From positions 780,439-844,438 of the forward strand of contig NZ_JH921518.1 of the NCBI RefSeq assembly GCF_000299035.1: a stretch of 64,000 nucleotides of DNA. The letters run 5' to 3'. The position numbers were made by a program, and so were the translations under genes. Shown in pieces: positions 54,118 to 63,003 of this stretch. How positions within the stretch are numbered: the stretch's first letter is position 1; each line of letters begins with the position of its first letter. Under the pieces are notes generated by a model. The model had not been told where the DNA came from and made no database searches. It worked only from the letters and a program-made list of their open reading frames with translations. The stretch is from Bacillus bingmayongensis. GTDB lineage: Bacteria > Bacillota > Bacilli > Bacillales > Bacillaceae_G.

Positions 54118-56943
54118 TTACTCTATGTTTGTTTCTAAAGTTAAATCTGTATAGGAATTATCCTCACCTATATTTAAGATTACTTCACATTGACGTAATC
54201 TCAATTCAAAGAGCGTTATAGCATCATGATAAACTTCAGGATTTGATTTCATTTTATGCAGTGTATCTTGTTTTTCTTGTATTTCTAAATGAGTGTTTTC
54301 TACAGCTTGTTTCAACGCGCCAAATGGATTTCTAAAGAATATATTAATATCCCGCTCTAGTGCGTTTTCAAATAGCTCAAATTGCAAGAAAAATTTGTTC
54401 ATAATAGAAGCCGTTACATCGGTATAATCTTCATTTTCTAAATACTGTTTGTATTTGTTATATAGCATAGCTTTATTTTTAGGAAGAACTCCAAATAATT
54501 TACCGGCACTTTTCAGTAAAAATTGTGCTGGTGTAAATCGGCGTAAGATATTTACTTCTTCCATTTGTATTCTAGTTGTCATTCTATCAGTATCTCTGCG
54601 CCAGTCATCAAGCACTTTAAAGTCACATTCTAACTGTATTCGATTTTCTCCACATAAAGAATTAAGTCCTTCACTGATTTCTTCTAAGTACGATTGACTT
54701 TGAAGGAACTCGTTATTAGAAGTTGCAATCCAATTTTGCATAGAGCGAGCAAGATCAGGTAACACAGTTTGTTCTAGATATTTTTGAACTCTTTCGTTCA
54801 TCGCTGTATTTAGTTCAATATCAATGTGCCCAAAATCGCTTTCTTCACTAATTAAATCAGAACAACTCTGCAATAGTTTCGGAATATGTTCTGTAAGATC
54901 ATTAGTAATTTCGTTTTTCATTGTACGATATGATTCTGTAATGAAATGAATTTTTTCCTTCTCAAAAGCAGTAAGGTTATTAATACAACCATTTAGTTTA
55001 ACTAACATATCTTCATTCCAATTAATAGAATCCACTAGGTTGTTTTCCATCTTAACGCGTTTATCCAAAAGATATGTAATTGTTTTTCGAATGAAAAACA
55101 ATAGCTTTTCAGTACGTTCTGCATCGATATTTTTATGGTTAAAGTTAAAATGAATAAACTCAGTTAAATCGTTTAGTTGTTGACTATTTGTATATAACGA
55201 AGAGTAAGGGAAAATTCTCGCATGCGGGAAATATGCATTTATTCTCGCTTGCGTATCATGTATAACTCTTTTTGCTTCTGCTTCACTGTAAATGTTATCG
55301 ACTTTATTTAATAAGAAATGAATTTGTAGATTTGGTGTATGTTCTTGAATACTTAATAGAATGTCACGTTCTTTGTCAGTAAAAGGTGAATCCGCATTCA
55401 ATACGAATAATAATTCGTCTACAGAATTTAAATATTCGAATGTCTCATCTCTAGTGTCGTTGTTCCTATTAAAGCTAGGTGTAACAACAAATGTAAGTTT
55501 ATTTTTACTTAAAAATCTGCATGGTAATTTAAATTCAACACATGCTCTATCTCTATATGTTTGGCGGTGCAAGGACATCATGTTATGAAAATCAGAGAAA
55601 TTCTCAGTTGTTGTAATTGCTGAATCTGTTATAGCGTTAATTTCTGTATGAGCGTCATTTTTAAAGACAACTACATTTGAGATTGAGTTTTCTAATATAT
55701 TTTCTCCTAGTATAGAGTTAATAAATGAAGCTTTTCCGTTTCCTGAAGTTCCAGTTACTAAAAGGCGATTTGTTCTTACATCTGCAAGCTCGCCAACTAA
55801 CCATTTAAATCGATGACCAATTTCTAAATCATGTTTTTGTGCCCACTGTGTAATGGATTCAAAAAGATGTAAACTATACTCTAAGCCATTCACATGATTA
55901 ACAGAATATGACAGTAGGTTTTCCGCATGTTTTATATTTGCTGAATCTATTTTGGAAGGGAAAATCTCATCCCATGCCAATACTGCTGCAGATGGAATTA
56001 CAGAATGCGACGGATTGGCTACCTTTAACCAATTTGTTAAAAAATTTGGAATGATATCGTGTAATTGTCTTAGCATATATTGACCTTGAATTAATTCAAA
56101 GTACGTTTCTTCGTAAAGAGAAGAAATTTTGTCCCATATATCGGACGAATGTATTTCGATATGTAAGAAAAATTCATTTATTGTTTTAAGCCATAATAAG
56201 TAATTTTGTTCATTTTTATAGCTATGCCAAAGTGATGAAACAATTTGCGTAAATTGTACTTGATCTACATTATTTAATGTAACTAATACTTCATAAAAAT
56301 AATCTGGTGAAATATTTTTAGTAAATCCTTTATCGATATATTCTTTTAAAACCTCAAACCATAGAAAAGATTCTGTTCGAATTAACTCATTCACAGCAAG
56401 CTCTACTGCACTGTCAAAATCTTGCTGTTCTTCATAAAAGGAACGTGCAATTGGTGTGACGTTTGGATAATCGGGATTTAAAGAAACCGCTTCTTTAATA
56501 ACAGCGAAAGCTGAATCTAGATTATTTTGCTCGATGTAAAGAGACAGTAATTGCAGTGCAATTTCGGTCATAAGTATTTTGTTATCAGTAGTAATCGAGG
56601 TATAAACATTTTCAGCAACTGATAATTGGTTAAGTTCGAAGTAAGCATCCGCAATATTTTTTTGTGCCCATGGTGCTAATTCATTACTGACTTTCTCCCA
56701 TTTAAAAATAGCTGTTTCAAAATCTTGATGGTGATAATAAAATTCACCTTGTGCAAAACGAATGTAAGATCCATCGGAAATCTCATTTTTTTGTTCGTTT
56801 AAATATGCTTCTCCAAGTACTTGAAGAGGTGGATGTGCTTCATTCTCCATTAGGAATGTTTCATAATATATCTTTTTTATTAATTGTTTTTCTAATCTCA
56901 TTTTTTCCCCCACTACATCTTGAAAAAGTATATTTTTCTCCAT
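54118..56943 (-). CDS. TPR-containing dynamin-like GTPase, IS passenger
   Basis: 941 residues. Residues about 40-200 contain TPR-like helical repeats (AQGEFYYHHQDFETAIFKWE, then NIADAYFELNQLSVAENVY). A GTPase domain starts near 390: RLLVTGTSGNGKASFINSIL (393-412) is the P-loop, and LLNKVDN (544-550) is the G4 motif. The P-loop has Ala405 where Ser/Thr normally binds magnesium. The G3 region reads VVTPSFNRNND in place of DxxG. The C-terminal 330 residues are long helices rich in Glu, Lys and Asn with a hydrophobic patch around 795-815, as in bacterial dynamin-like proteins. The family is unnamed to me. A membrane-remodelling or defence role is possible but unproven. Confidence 0.75.
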   Translation of the reverse strand: MEKNILFQDVVGEKMRLEKQLIKKIYYETFLMENEAHPPLQVLGEAYLNEQKNEISDGSYIRFAQGEFYYHHQDFETAIFKWEKVSNELAPWAQKNIADAYFELNQLSVAENVYTSITTDNKILMTEIALQLLSLYIEQNNLDSAFAVIKEAVSLNPDYPNVTPIARSFYEEQQDFDSAVELAVNELIRTESFLWFEVLKEYIDKGFTKNISPDYFYEVLVTLNNVDQVQFTQIVSSLWHSYKNEQNYLLWLKTINEFFLHIEIHSSDIWDKISSLYEETYFELIQGQYMLRQLHDIIPNFLTNWLKVANPSHSVIPSAAVLAWDEIFPSKIDSANIKHAENLLSYSVNHVNGLEYSLHLFESITQWAQKHDLEIGHRFKWLVGELADVRTNRLLVTGTSGNGKASFINSILGENILENSISNVVVFKNDAHTEINAITDSAITTTENFSDFHNMMSLHRQTYRDRACVEFKLPCRFLSKNKLTFVVTPSFNRNNDTRDETFEYLNSVDELLFVLNADSPFTDKERDILLSIQEHTPNLQIHFLLNKVDNIYSEAEAKRVIHDTQARINAYFPHARIFPYSSLYTNSQQLNDLTEFIHFNFNHKNIDAERTEKLLFFIRKTITYLLDKRVKMENNLVDSINWNEDMLVKLNGCINNLTAFEKEKIHFITESYRTMKNEITNDLTEHIPKLLQSCSDLISEESDFGHIDIELNTAMNERVQKYLEQTVLPDLARSMQNWIATSNNEFLQSQSYLEEISEGLNSLCGENRIQLECDFKVLDDWRRDTDRMTTRIQMEEVNILRRFTPAQFLLKSAGKLFGVLPKNKAMLYNKYKQYLENEDYTDVTASIMNKFFLQFELFENALERDINIFFRNPFGALKQAVENTHLEIQEKQDTLHKMKSNPEVYHDAITLFELRLRQCEVILNIGEDNSYTDLTLETNIE

Positions 56944-57382
56944 GTGTCAACACTTTTTTGTATTTATGCTTTTTTATTTTAACAAAGAATTTCTTTTGGA
57001 AAATTTCACTTTTCTTTCATTTTTTAAGTAAGATTGAATTTTAATGAGAAAAGTTTCAGTTTTTTTTCAATTTCCTTTCAGTTGTGAAACAACATTAGAT
57101 GTTCCTAATAACTTAATTCGAATATAATATTCCACATTAAGTTGCAACATTCCATGTAGAGTTCGTTATCAAAACTATGTATAGTGAATCTGTATGCCAT
57201 GTTTGCTTCGTTGATGGATAGGGTACAATGTGGAATAACGATAACTTTTATTTTTGCATGGATAAACGAAATACGACATTATTACACAAAAAAGTGCAAA
57301 TGTATCATCATAACATTTGCACTTTTTGCAATTACCCCTATCTTTATTATCATTGTAAAATGTCTAATCCCCTTGATTCCTC
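56944..57382. other. Upstream region of the GTPase gene inside the cassette
   Basis: It should hold the GTPase promoter on the minus strand. A near-perfect 15-bp palindrome AAAAAGTGCAAATGT with its complement, with A/T runs on both sides (57287-57328), works as a bidirectional terminator. No other gene is supported. Confidence 0.45.
57287..57328. terminator. Bidirectional terminator upstream of the GTPase gene
   Basis: AAAAAGTGCAAATGT (left arm) and ACATTTGCACTTTTT (right arm) enclose ATCATCATA. It isolates the passenger gene from transcription entering from the right. Confidence 0.7.
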
Positions 57383-57625
57383 ACAAAACGTGGCATTACA
57401 CAGAGTATGTCCCATAAAGGGAACTGTTACGATAACGCAGTAATTGAAAATTTCTTTGGTATCATGAAATCAGAATTTCTATATCGGAAAGAGTTTGAAA
57501 GTATACAACACTTTAAGCGAGAACTAGCAAAGTACATTGAATATATAATCATAAAAGAATTAAGACAAAACTAAAGGGCATGGACCCGGTACAATACCGG
57601 GCCCATGCCCAAGAAACTGTCTAAT
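57383..57625 (+). pseudogene. orfB 3' remnant of the IS3-type transposase
   Basis: The frame reads [20 protein letters not shown], then [20 protein letters not shown] and [10 protein letters not shown]. This is the end of the DDE domain of IS3 OrfB, where the last catalytic Glu lies in a block like NAVIENFF. After YIEY one base is inserted. The shifted frame continues [20 protein letters not shown] to a stop at 57625. The first two thirds of orfB, with the two catalytic Asp, are absent. Confidence 0.8.
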
Positions 57626-57634
57626 GAAATAACC

Positions 57635-57662
57635 TGTCTAACTTTATGGGGTCACTTCAATA
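57635..57662. repeat. Right IS end and right copy of the target duplication
   Basis: TGTCTAACTTTATGGGGTCA then CTTCA (57635-57659) is the inverted counterpart of the left end. ATA follows at 57660-57662. Confidence 0.7.
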
Positions 57663-57673
57663 CTGAAGGCAGC

Positions 57674-58567
57674 TTATTTCAATATTTCTTTCATATCTTC
57701 TGGCACATCCGCATGAAAGGTCATCTGTTTTTCTAAAATGGGATGATAAAACGTTAAACTCGTACTATGAAGCGCTTGCCGCTTCATCTGCGACGTACTA
57801 CCTCCATACAAGTCATCTCCTAACAGCGGATGTCCTAAATATGCCATATGTACACGAATTTGATGCGTTCTTCCTGTTTCTAATTGCAGTGAAACTCGCG
57901 TCTTATCAGGAAATCTCTCGATCACTTGAAAATGCGTCACTGCTTTTTGACCGTCTTCACATACAATTCGTTCAATAATGCTATCTTCTTTTCTTCCAAT
58001 CGGCGCATCAATCGTTCCGGACTCTTCTATCAATTCTCCATGAACAATTGCTTCATATGTTCGTTTCACTTGCTTTTCTTGATGCTGTTTTGATAAAAGG
58101 TGGTGAATGAAACGGTTTTTCGCAATAAGCATAAGCCCCGACGTATCACGATCCAGTCTCGTTACAATATGCACTGTACTCGCAAGATTCTGTCTATCAT
58201 AATGATAAAGAAGCGCATTCGCAACACTTCCGGCCGGATGTTCCCTTGATGGAATAGTTGACATGTGTGGTTCTTTATTGATTACCAGTACAGATTCATC
58301 CTCATACAGGACAGTTAGCGGAATATTTTCAGCCAGCATCCCTTCACTTCTCTCCTCAACCGGAAAGAATACTTGCAATTCTTCCCGATCCTGTAATACG
58401 TGCCGTACCGTCGCATGCTTACCATCAACTTCAATTGCTCCGCCATGAAACTTTATATCTGTCAAAGCAGCTTTAGAAATTCCCTTCGTTTTTAAAAACT
58501 CCCGAATGAGCATTCCCTTCTCTGCTTCTGTCATACACCATTTTAATGTAAATCTTCTCACATGCAT
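57674..58567 (-). CDS. yjbO: RluD-family pseudouridine synthase, YjbO
   Basis: 297 residues. An N-terminal S4-like domain (about 15-75) with FLKTKGISKAALTDIKFHGG is followed by the catalytic module. The active-site Asp lies in IVTRLDRDTSGLMLIAKN (about 134-151). The C-terminal RTHQIRVHMAYLGHPLLGDDLYGG (split near 230-253) is the RNA-binding signature. It converts uridine to pseudouridine in rRNA or tRNA; the site is unknown. It lies ten bases after nadK in the order nadK-yjbO, as in B. subtilis. Confidence 0.9.
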   Translation of the reverse strand: MHVRRFTLKWCMTEAEKGMLIREFLKTKGISKAALTDIKFHGGAIEVDGKHATVRHVLQDREELQVFFPVEERSEGMLAENIPLTVLYEDESVLVINKEPHMSTIPSREHPAGSVANALLYHYDRQNLASTVHIVTRLDRDTSGLMLIAKNRFIHHLLSKQHQEKQVKRTYEAIVHGELIEESGTIDAPIGRKEDSIIERIVCEDGQKAVTHFQVIERFPDKTRVSLQLETGRTHQIRVHMAYLGHPLLGDDLYGGSTSQMKRQALHSTSLTFYHPILEKQMTFHADVPEDMKEILK

Positions 58568-58576
58568 AAACCCTCT

Positions 58577-59374
58577 CTATTCATCCGCAACAAACGAATC
58601 ACGAACACGTTTCCAAAACGGGAACGGACGAAAACGAACGAATCTCACCTTCTCGTTTGCGACGCGGTATTGAATTGACTTTACATCTTGATGAACCATC
58701 GTTAAATGATCGATCGTAATTTGTAAATTCATTCGTTTCGCCGGCTTTAAAACACATGTATGATGCTTTGGTAAAACGAGCGGTGAACCGACTGTACGAA
58801 ACACGCGGTTATTAATCGAAGCCATTTCCGCAATTTGAATCGCTTCAATAGAAGGGTGAATAATCGCTCCGCCTAGTGCCTTATTATAAGCTGTACTTCC
58901 AGAAGGAGTAGAAATACATAGACCATCTCCGCGAAATGTTTCAAAATATTCTCCGCGAATTTCTACCTCCGTTACTAATGTACCTTCTGCACTTTTTACT
59001 GTTGCTTCATTCATCGCTAAATACTGTGATTCTTTGCTACCATTCACATAACGAATAATAACTTCTAAAAGTGGATATTCCACTACTTGAAACGGCGTTT
59101 TAGCAATCGCAATAACCAGTTTTTCTACCTCATTTGGTAACCAATCTGCATAAAAACCTAAATGCCCCGTATGTACACCAACAAAAGCTGTCTCATCTAA
59201 TCGATTATAGTAACGATGAAACGCGTATAAGAGCGTCCCATCTCCCCCAACAGAAATTACAATATCAGGTTCCGTTTCATCCATTATAAATCCAAAGTCC
59301 TGCAAGTAATCTGTCATTGTACTTGCAAGTGCGTCTGATGATTGATCTCCCTTTGACATAATTGCAAATTTCAT
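58577..59374 (-). CDS. nadK: NAD kinase
   Basis: 265 residues. It phosphorylates NAD to NADP. The diacylglycerol-kinase-like site is [17 protein letters not shown] (39-55) with the GGDGT motif. AMNEATVKS (about 119-127) is the NE/D motif, and [20 protein letters not shown] (split near 154-174) completes the active site. Corresponds to B. subtilis YjbN (PpnKA). It lies 18 bases after yjbM. Confidence 0.94.
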   Translation of the reverse strand: MKFAIMSKGDQSSDALASTMTDYLQDFGFIMDETEPDIVISVGGDGTLLYAFHRYYNRLDETAFVGVHTGHLGFYADWLPNEVEKLVIAIAKTPFQVVEYPLLEVIIRYVNGSKESQYLAMNEATVKSAEGTLVTEVEIRGEYFETFRGDGLCISTPSGSTAYNKALGGAIIHPSIEAIQIAEMASINNRVFRTVGSPLVLPKHHTCVLKPAKRMNLQITIDHLTMVHQDVKSIQYRVANEKVRFVRFRPFPFWKRVRDSFVADE

Positions 59375-59392
59375 CGCTCAACACCCTTTAGT

Positions 59393-60031
59393 TTATGATT
59401 CGGATTCTTTCGCTTCTTGTTTGCGCGAAAAAACCTTTTGTGCTTCTTGAATTTCAAGACGAATCGAAGACATTTCTTCATCTAATAAAAATGCTGCTTC
59501 TGCCGCACGCTGAAGGCGCACTTTAATATCTTCTGGAAAACGCCCACTATATTTGTAATTTAAAGAATGCTCAATTGTTGCCCAAAAATTCATTGCTAAC
59601 GTTCGAATTTGAATTTCAACTAATACTTTTTTCTCTCCACAAATCGTTTGAACAGGATAACTAATTACAACGTGGTACGAACGATAACCACTTTCTTTCT
59701 TTTGCGTCACATAATCTCGTTCTTCCACAATTTCAAAGTCATTCCGTTTTCGAAGATATTCGACAACAGGCTTAATCTCATCCACAAATTGACACATCAT
59801 CCGAAGACCAGCAATGTCCTGCATTTCTTCTCCGAGCCGATCAAGCGGTACATTTCGCTTTTCCGCCTTATCAATAATACTTGCAACCGACTTTACTCGT
59901 CCTGTTACAAATTCAATCGGAGAGTGTTCAGTTAACATTGTAAACTGAGCACGCATTCCTTTTAATTTCACTTTTAGCTCTGCCACCGCTTGGTGGTACG
60001 GCGCTAAAAATTCTTCCCAATTACGATTCAC
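59393..60031 (-). CDS. yjbM: Small (p)ppGpp synthetase YjbM (RelQ/SasB)
   Basis: 212 residues from the GTG at 60031, the length of B. subtilis YjbM (211); the ATG at 60052 would add seven odd residues. RelA/SpoT synthetase domain: HSPIEFVTGRVKSVASIIDK (about 38-57), DIAGLRMMCQFVDEI (about 75-89), YRSYHVVISYPV (about 116-127) and VEIQIRTLAMNFWATIEHSL (about 139-158). There is no hydrolase domain. It makes alarmones under cell-wall and other stress and forms a tetramer in relatives. Same order yjbM-nadK-yjbO as in B. subtilis. Confidence 0.93.
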   Translation of the reverse strand: MNRNWEEFLAPYHQAVAELKVKLKGMRAQFTMLTEHSPIEFVTGRVKSVASIIDKAEKRNVPLDRLGEEMQDIAGLRMMCQFVDEIKPVVEYLRKRNDFEIVEERDYVTQKKESGYRSYHVVISYPVQTICGEKKVLVEIQIRTLAMNFWATIEHSLNYKYSGRFPEDIKVRLQRAAEAAFLLDEEMSSIRLEIQEAQKVFSRKQEAKESES

Positions 60032-60061
60032 TTCAACCACCACCAAAATCAATCCATTTGC

Positions 60062-60433
60062 TTATAGAAATACCTTTTCTACAGCCGTTACAAGTTCTTC
60101 TCCGTAATTTGCATTACCTTCAATATTTTCAATTAAATATTCCACTTCTTCTTTCAATTGTTCTAACTCAATTTCAGTATTATTTACGCGAACGAACATT
60201 ACTTTATCATTCTTCATTGCACTGTGCATTGCTTCCCAGCATGTATGCGGAATGCTTACATAAATAAAAGCTGATTCGTTTTCTAAAATATATAAAAATG
60301 ATAAATGATCTGAGTCTACAAGTACGTGATTGCGTGCTTTTAACTCCTCCACTTGTATTTCAGTATTTTCCGCACAAAAAATAAGAGCATTTTCTCTTTC
60401 TTCTACGCTCTTAACTTGGATTTTATTTTGCAT
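60062..60433 (-). CDS. yjbL: UPF0738 family protein YjbL
   Basis: 123 residues. GGAGGAG precedes the ATG. A soluble protein with mixed strands and helices and a C-terminal acidic helix (IELEQLKEEVEYLIENIEG). VSIPHTCWEAMHSAM near the middle is conserved in YjbL proteins. Position next to yjbM matches B. subtilis. No function is known. Confidence 0.8.
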   Translation of the reverse strand: MQNKIQVKSVEERENALIFCAENTEIQVEELKARNHVLVDSDHLSFLYILENESAFIYVSIPHTCWEAMHSAMKNDKVMFVRVNNTEIELEQLKEEVEYLIENIEGNANYGEELVTAVEKVFL

Positions 60434-60577
60434 GCTCTAACTCCTCCATATCGACTTCCTGTCTTACTTAACACTATTATTGTATCATAACATAGACGCA
60501 AACAAATAAAACATTGAACCAAATTTGTGAAAAAGCGATAATGTCTACAGAATTACTTTTAAGAAGGAGCCTATACA

Positions 60578-61156
60578 ATGACACAAGAAATTGAAATTGA
60601 ATTTAAAAATATGGTTACACAAGAAGAGTTCCAAGCATTATGTAATGCGTTTTCCATTCAATCATTTACAAAACAGGTGAATCATTATTTTGAAACGCCT
60701 CATTTTTCTTTAAAAGCAACAGGCTCTGCTCTTCGTATTCGTCATAAAGACGGAGCTTATACATTAACTTTAAAACAACCTGCTGAAATCGGGTTACTAG
60801 AAACGCATCAACCTTTAACAGAAGAAGAAGCACAGCTAATGATGGAAACAAATCAGCTCATTACAGGTCCCGTAGCAGATCAACTACATACACTGCAAAT
60901 CCCTGTTTCTACTTTAGCTTATATGGGAAGCTTAACAACAGAGCGAGCAGAAACTACATTTGAAGGCGGCACACTTGTATTTGATCATAGTTTCTATTAC
61001 AATCACGATGATTATGAACTTGAATATGAAGTGCAAGATGAGATAGCAGGCAAAGCTGCTTTCCTCAATTTATTGAACAAATATCATATACCTGTTCGCC
61101 ATACAAAAAATAAAGTACAACGTTTTTTTCTTGCAAAACAAAACAAAGCACGCTAA
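60578..61156 (+). CDS. yjbK: CYTH-domain protein YjbK
   Basis: 192 residues. AAGGAG lies upstream. The N-terminal EIEIEFK (4-10) is the ExExK metal-phosphate motif of CYTH tunnel enzymes. NHYFETPHFSLK, ALRIRHKDGAYTLTLKQPA (about 49-67) and ELEYEVQD (about 147-154) complete the tunnel. Family members hydrolyse inorganic triphosphate or related compounds. It is divergent from yjbL. Confidence 0.88.
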   Translation: MTQEIEIEFKNMVTQEEFQALCNAFSIQSFTKQVNHYFETPHFSLKATGSALRIRHKDGAYTLTLKQPAEIGLLETHQPLTEEEAQLMMETNQLITGPVADQLHTLQIPVSTLAYMGSLTTERAETTFEGGTLVFDHSFYYNHDDYELEYEVQDEIAGKAAFLNLLNKYHIPVRHTKNKVQRFFLAKQNKAR

Positions 61157-61290
61157 AGTGAAACTTTCATTAGTAGGTGCTTTTCCTACTGATGGTTAGC
61201 CCTCACCAATCGAGATCTTACGGTCAGTCCTTCCTTACTTCTTTGTTTTTTCTTCTTTGAAGAGGAAGGTTACTAACCGTTAGTAGCGAG
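61153..61290. repeat. Intergenic bcr-type repeat, copy B
   Basis: It starts TAAAGTGAAACTTTCATTAG, overlapping the yjbK stop. Hairpin one pairs AGTAGG with CCTACT. TTAGCCCTCACCAATCGAG follows. Hairpin two pairs CCTTCCTT with GAGGAAGG around TTCTTTG...TTTGA. Compared with copy A (4668), stem bases change on both arms together. Confidence 0.55.
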
Positions 61291-61385
61291 GTAAAGTGAA
61301 ACTTCCATTAGTAGAAGTTTTTTCTCACTGGTAGTTAGCCCTCATCAATTGGGCACTTATACTTAGTTTTATCTTAAGGTAAAAA
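61291..61385. repeat. Intergenic bcr-type repeat, copy C (partial)
   Basis: It starts TAAAGTGAAACTTCCATTAG. Hairpin one pairs AGTAGAA with TTCTCACT. TTAGCCCTCATCAATTGGG follows. The second hairpin is missing or degenerate. It lies head-to-tail directly after copy B. Confidence 0.5.
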
Positions 61386-61482
61386 ATGAGCAAAAGATTG
61401 CACGAGAGCTGTTTAGTTGCTCTTCGTGACAATCCATTGCTACAATAGATATACATTTGATGGAAAAAGGAGTTTATACAGG

Positions 61483-61881
61483 ATGAACAAGCAACCGATG
61501 ACACCATTTGAAGCAATTGGCGGTGAACAAGTCATTGCAACATTAGTCGATACGTTTTATTCCTATGTCAGTAAACACCCTGACTTATCTCCCATCTTCC
61601 CAGACGATTTGACAGAAACAGCCAGGAAACAGAAGCAATTTCTAACACAGTATTTAGGTGGACCAAACTTGTATACAGAGGAACATGGTCACCCTATGCT
61701 AAGAGCACGCCATCTCCCTTTTGAGATTACACCAAAGCGAGCAAAAGCCTGGTTAGCATGTATGGAGCAAGCAATGGAAGATACGGGAGTACACGGGCAG
61801 ATTAGAGAATTTGTTTTTGAACGTTTAAGATTAACTGCGCAGCATATGGTCAACACTCCAAACGAAACAGGTGAAGCGTAA
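61483..61881 (+). CDS. yjbI: Group II truncated haemoglobin YjbI
   Basis: 132 residues from the ATG at 61483 with AAGGAG upstream; the frame from 61417 lacks a site. [20 protein letters not shown] (4-23), the B/C-helix Tyr in [29 protein letters not shown] (about 48-67) and MLRARHLPF with the proximal His (about 68-76) identify a trHbO-type globin. Trp in [12 protein letters not shown] (about 85-96) is the group II G8 Trp. It binds oxygen or nitric oxide and peroxide. It overlaps spxH by one base. Confidence 0.92.
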   Translation: MNKQPMTPFEAIGGEQVIATLVDTFYSYVSKHPDLSPIFPDDLTETARKQKQFLTQYLGGPNLYTEEHGHPMLRARHLPFEITPKRAKAWLACMEQAMEDTGVHGQIREFVFERLRLTAQHMVNTPNETGEA

Positions 61882-62774
61882 TGGATAAACAGGAAGCAAA
61901 GCATATGCGCATTCCTTCTCTTTCCAAGTGCGAACATAAATCTGTAGAAGCCTATTTGTTTATTGATCCGCTTTGCACGGATTGCTGGGAAATCGAACCA
62001 GTTATGATTAAATTATGGCTCGAATATGGAAAATATTTTTCGATTCGACACATATTAACCGGCAAAGTGGATGGGGCAATCGCCTCCCCACACAAATGGA
62101 ATAAACCTGCTAATATTCGATTTGTGTGGGAAAAAACAACAAGTTTACACGGCTTTTCATGCGATGGAAAAGTGCATATGCAAGATGCCTCATCTACACC
62201 GTATTTAGTTTCTATTGCAATTAAAGCAGCTGAGTTACAAGGCCGAAAAGCAGGTTCGAAATTTTTGCGGAAACTCCAAGAATACATTTTTCTTGAAAAT
62301 GTATCAAAACCAGATTTGGAATTACTATTTGCATGCGCAAAGCAAAGTGGCATTGATGTAGAAGAGTTTAAAAAAGATTTGCATTCGATTAGTGCAAAAA
62401 AAGCATTCCAATGCGATTTAAAATTCACAAATGAAATGCACATTACCGAAATTCCTTCCCTTGTATTCTTTCATGCAAATTCAGATGAGGAAGGTATTAA
62501 GATTGCAGGAATTTATTCGTATGAAGTGTACGTACAACTCTTAAAAGAAATTGTAAAATGTGACATTGAGCCAGCACCTTTACCACCGCTCGAGCTCCTA
62601 CTAGAAACAGTCCAGTTTATATCATCAAGAGAAATTGCATTTATCTATGACTGCTCGGGGCAAGAAATAGAACGAGAGCTTAAAAAATTGTTATTAAAAA
62701 GAAAAGTACGAATGGTTGAAGTGAAATGTGAGCGCTATTGGAAATGGATTGCAAAGGAAAAAGACCTGGTGTAA
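61881..62774 (+). CDS. spxH: ClpXP adaptor for Spx (YjbH/SpxH)
   Basis: 297 residues. The N-terminal thioredoxin/DsbA-like part has [16 protein letters not shown] (about 26-41) with a CxxC pair. A helical insert (about 100-190) and a cis-Pro region [10 protein letters not shown] (about 189-198) follow. YjbH binds Spx and speeds its degradation by ClpXP; disulfide stress blocks this. The His/Cys-rich N-terminal tail that senses zinc in B. subtilis is only partly kept here. The start shares a base with the yjbI stop (TAATG), so translation is coupled. Confidence 0.92.
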   Translation: MDKQEAKHMRIPSLSKCEHKSVEAYLFIDPLCTDCWEIEPVMIKLWLEYGKYFSIRHILTGKVDGAIASPHKWNKPANIRFVWEKTTSLHGFSCDGKVHMQDASSTPYLVSIAIKAAELQGRKAGSKFLRKLQEYIFLENVSKPDLELLFACAKQSGIDVEEFKKDLHSISAKKAFQCDLKFTNEMHITEIPSLVFFHANSDEEGIKIAGIYSYEVYVQLLKEIVKCDIEPAPLPPLELLLETVQFISSREIAFIYDCSGQEIERELKKLLLKRKVRMVEVKCERYWKWIAKEKDLV

Positions 62775-62797
62775 ACACCAGGTCTTTTTCTTTACGG
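62768..62797 (+). terminator. Terminator of yjbI-spxH
   Basis: AAAGACCTGGTG and CACCAGGTCTTT pair around TAAA and are followed by TTCTTT. Confidence 0.85.
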
Positions 62798-63003
62798 CTT
62801 ATAAAAATATTAAAGGGGATGGGAGAAATTTTCACGTTCAAACAAAGGGGTATATGTTTGTATGTGAATTCGTTCACGTCTATTATATTACAAGATTCGA
62901 CGTCAGATGACAACCCTTTTTGTCGAATTTCACATTTTCGTCACATTCTAAACGTTTTCATAAGTGAATAAGCTATAAAAAGAAGCTTTTCAGGAGGGAT
63001 TTT

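Larger units (their letters stand above)
53721..57659. mobile_element. IS3-type (IS150-like) cassette carrying a GTPase gene
   Basis: Both ends of an IS3-family element are present. The left end is TGAACTGCACCCCAATTG then TTAGACA; the right end, read inward, is TGAAGTGACCCCATAAAG then TTAGACA. ATA flanks both sides. Inside, only the start of orfA (53776-53985) and the last third of orfB (57383-57625) remain. The middle is replaced by about 3.3 kb with one large minus-strand gene for a TPR/GTPase protein. The arrangement recalls the mobile insertion cassettes (MIC231) of B. cereus, which move passenger genes between IS231 ends using transposase supplied in trans. An alternative is insertion of the IS first and internal replacement later. 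Confidence 0.75.
53702..57676. terminator. prpE/yjbO bidirectional terminator split by an insertion
   Basis: AAATAAAGCTGCC(C)TC at 53702-53717 and GAAGGCAGCTTATTT at 57664-57678 are complementary arms of one stem. Removing the cassette and one ATA copy restores a compact hairpin between the converging genes prpE and yjbO. Each arm now lies on its own side of the 3.9-kb cassette. Confidence 0.65.

Noticed and set aside
54118-56943. Calling the large GTPase an anti-phage protein
   Set aside because: Mobile context and a dynamin-like build are suggestive, but no neighbouring defence gene or diagnostic domain is present, so no such name is given.
57184-57443. Plus-strand frames of 71-77 codons upstream of the orfB remnant
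   Set aside because: They run through a palindromic terminator, have no ribosome site, and their end overlaps orfB in the wrong frame.
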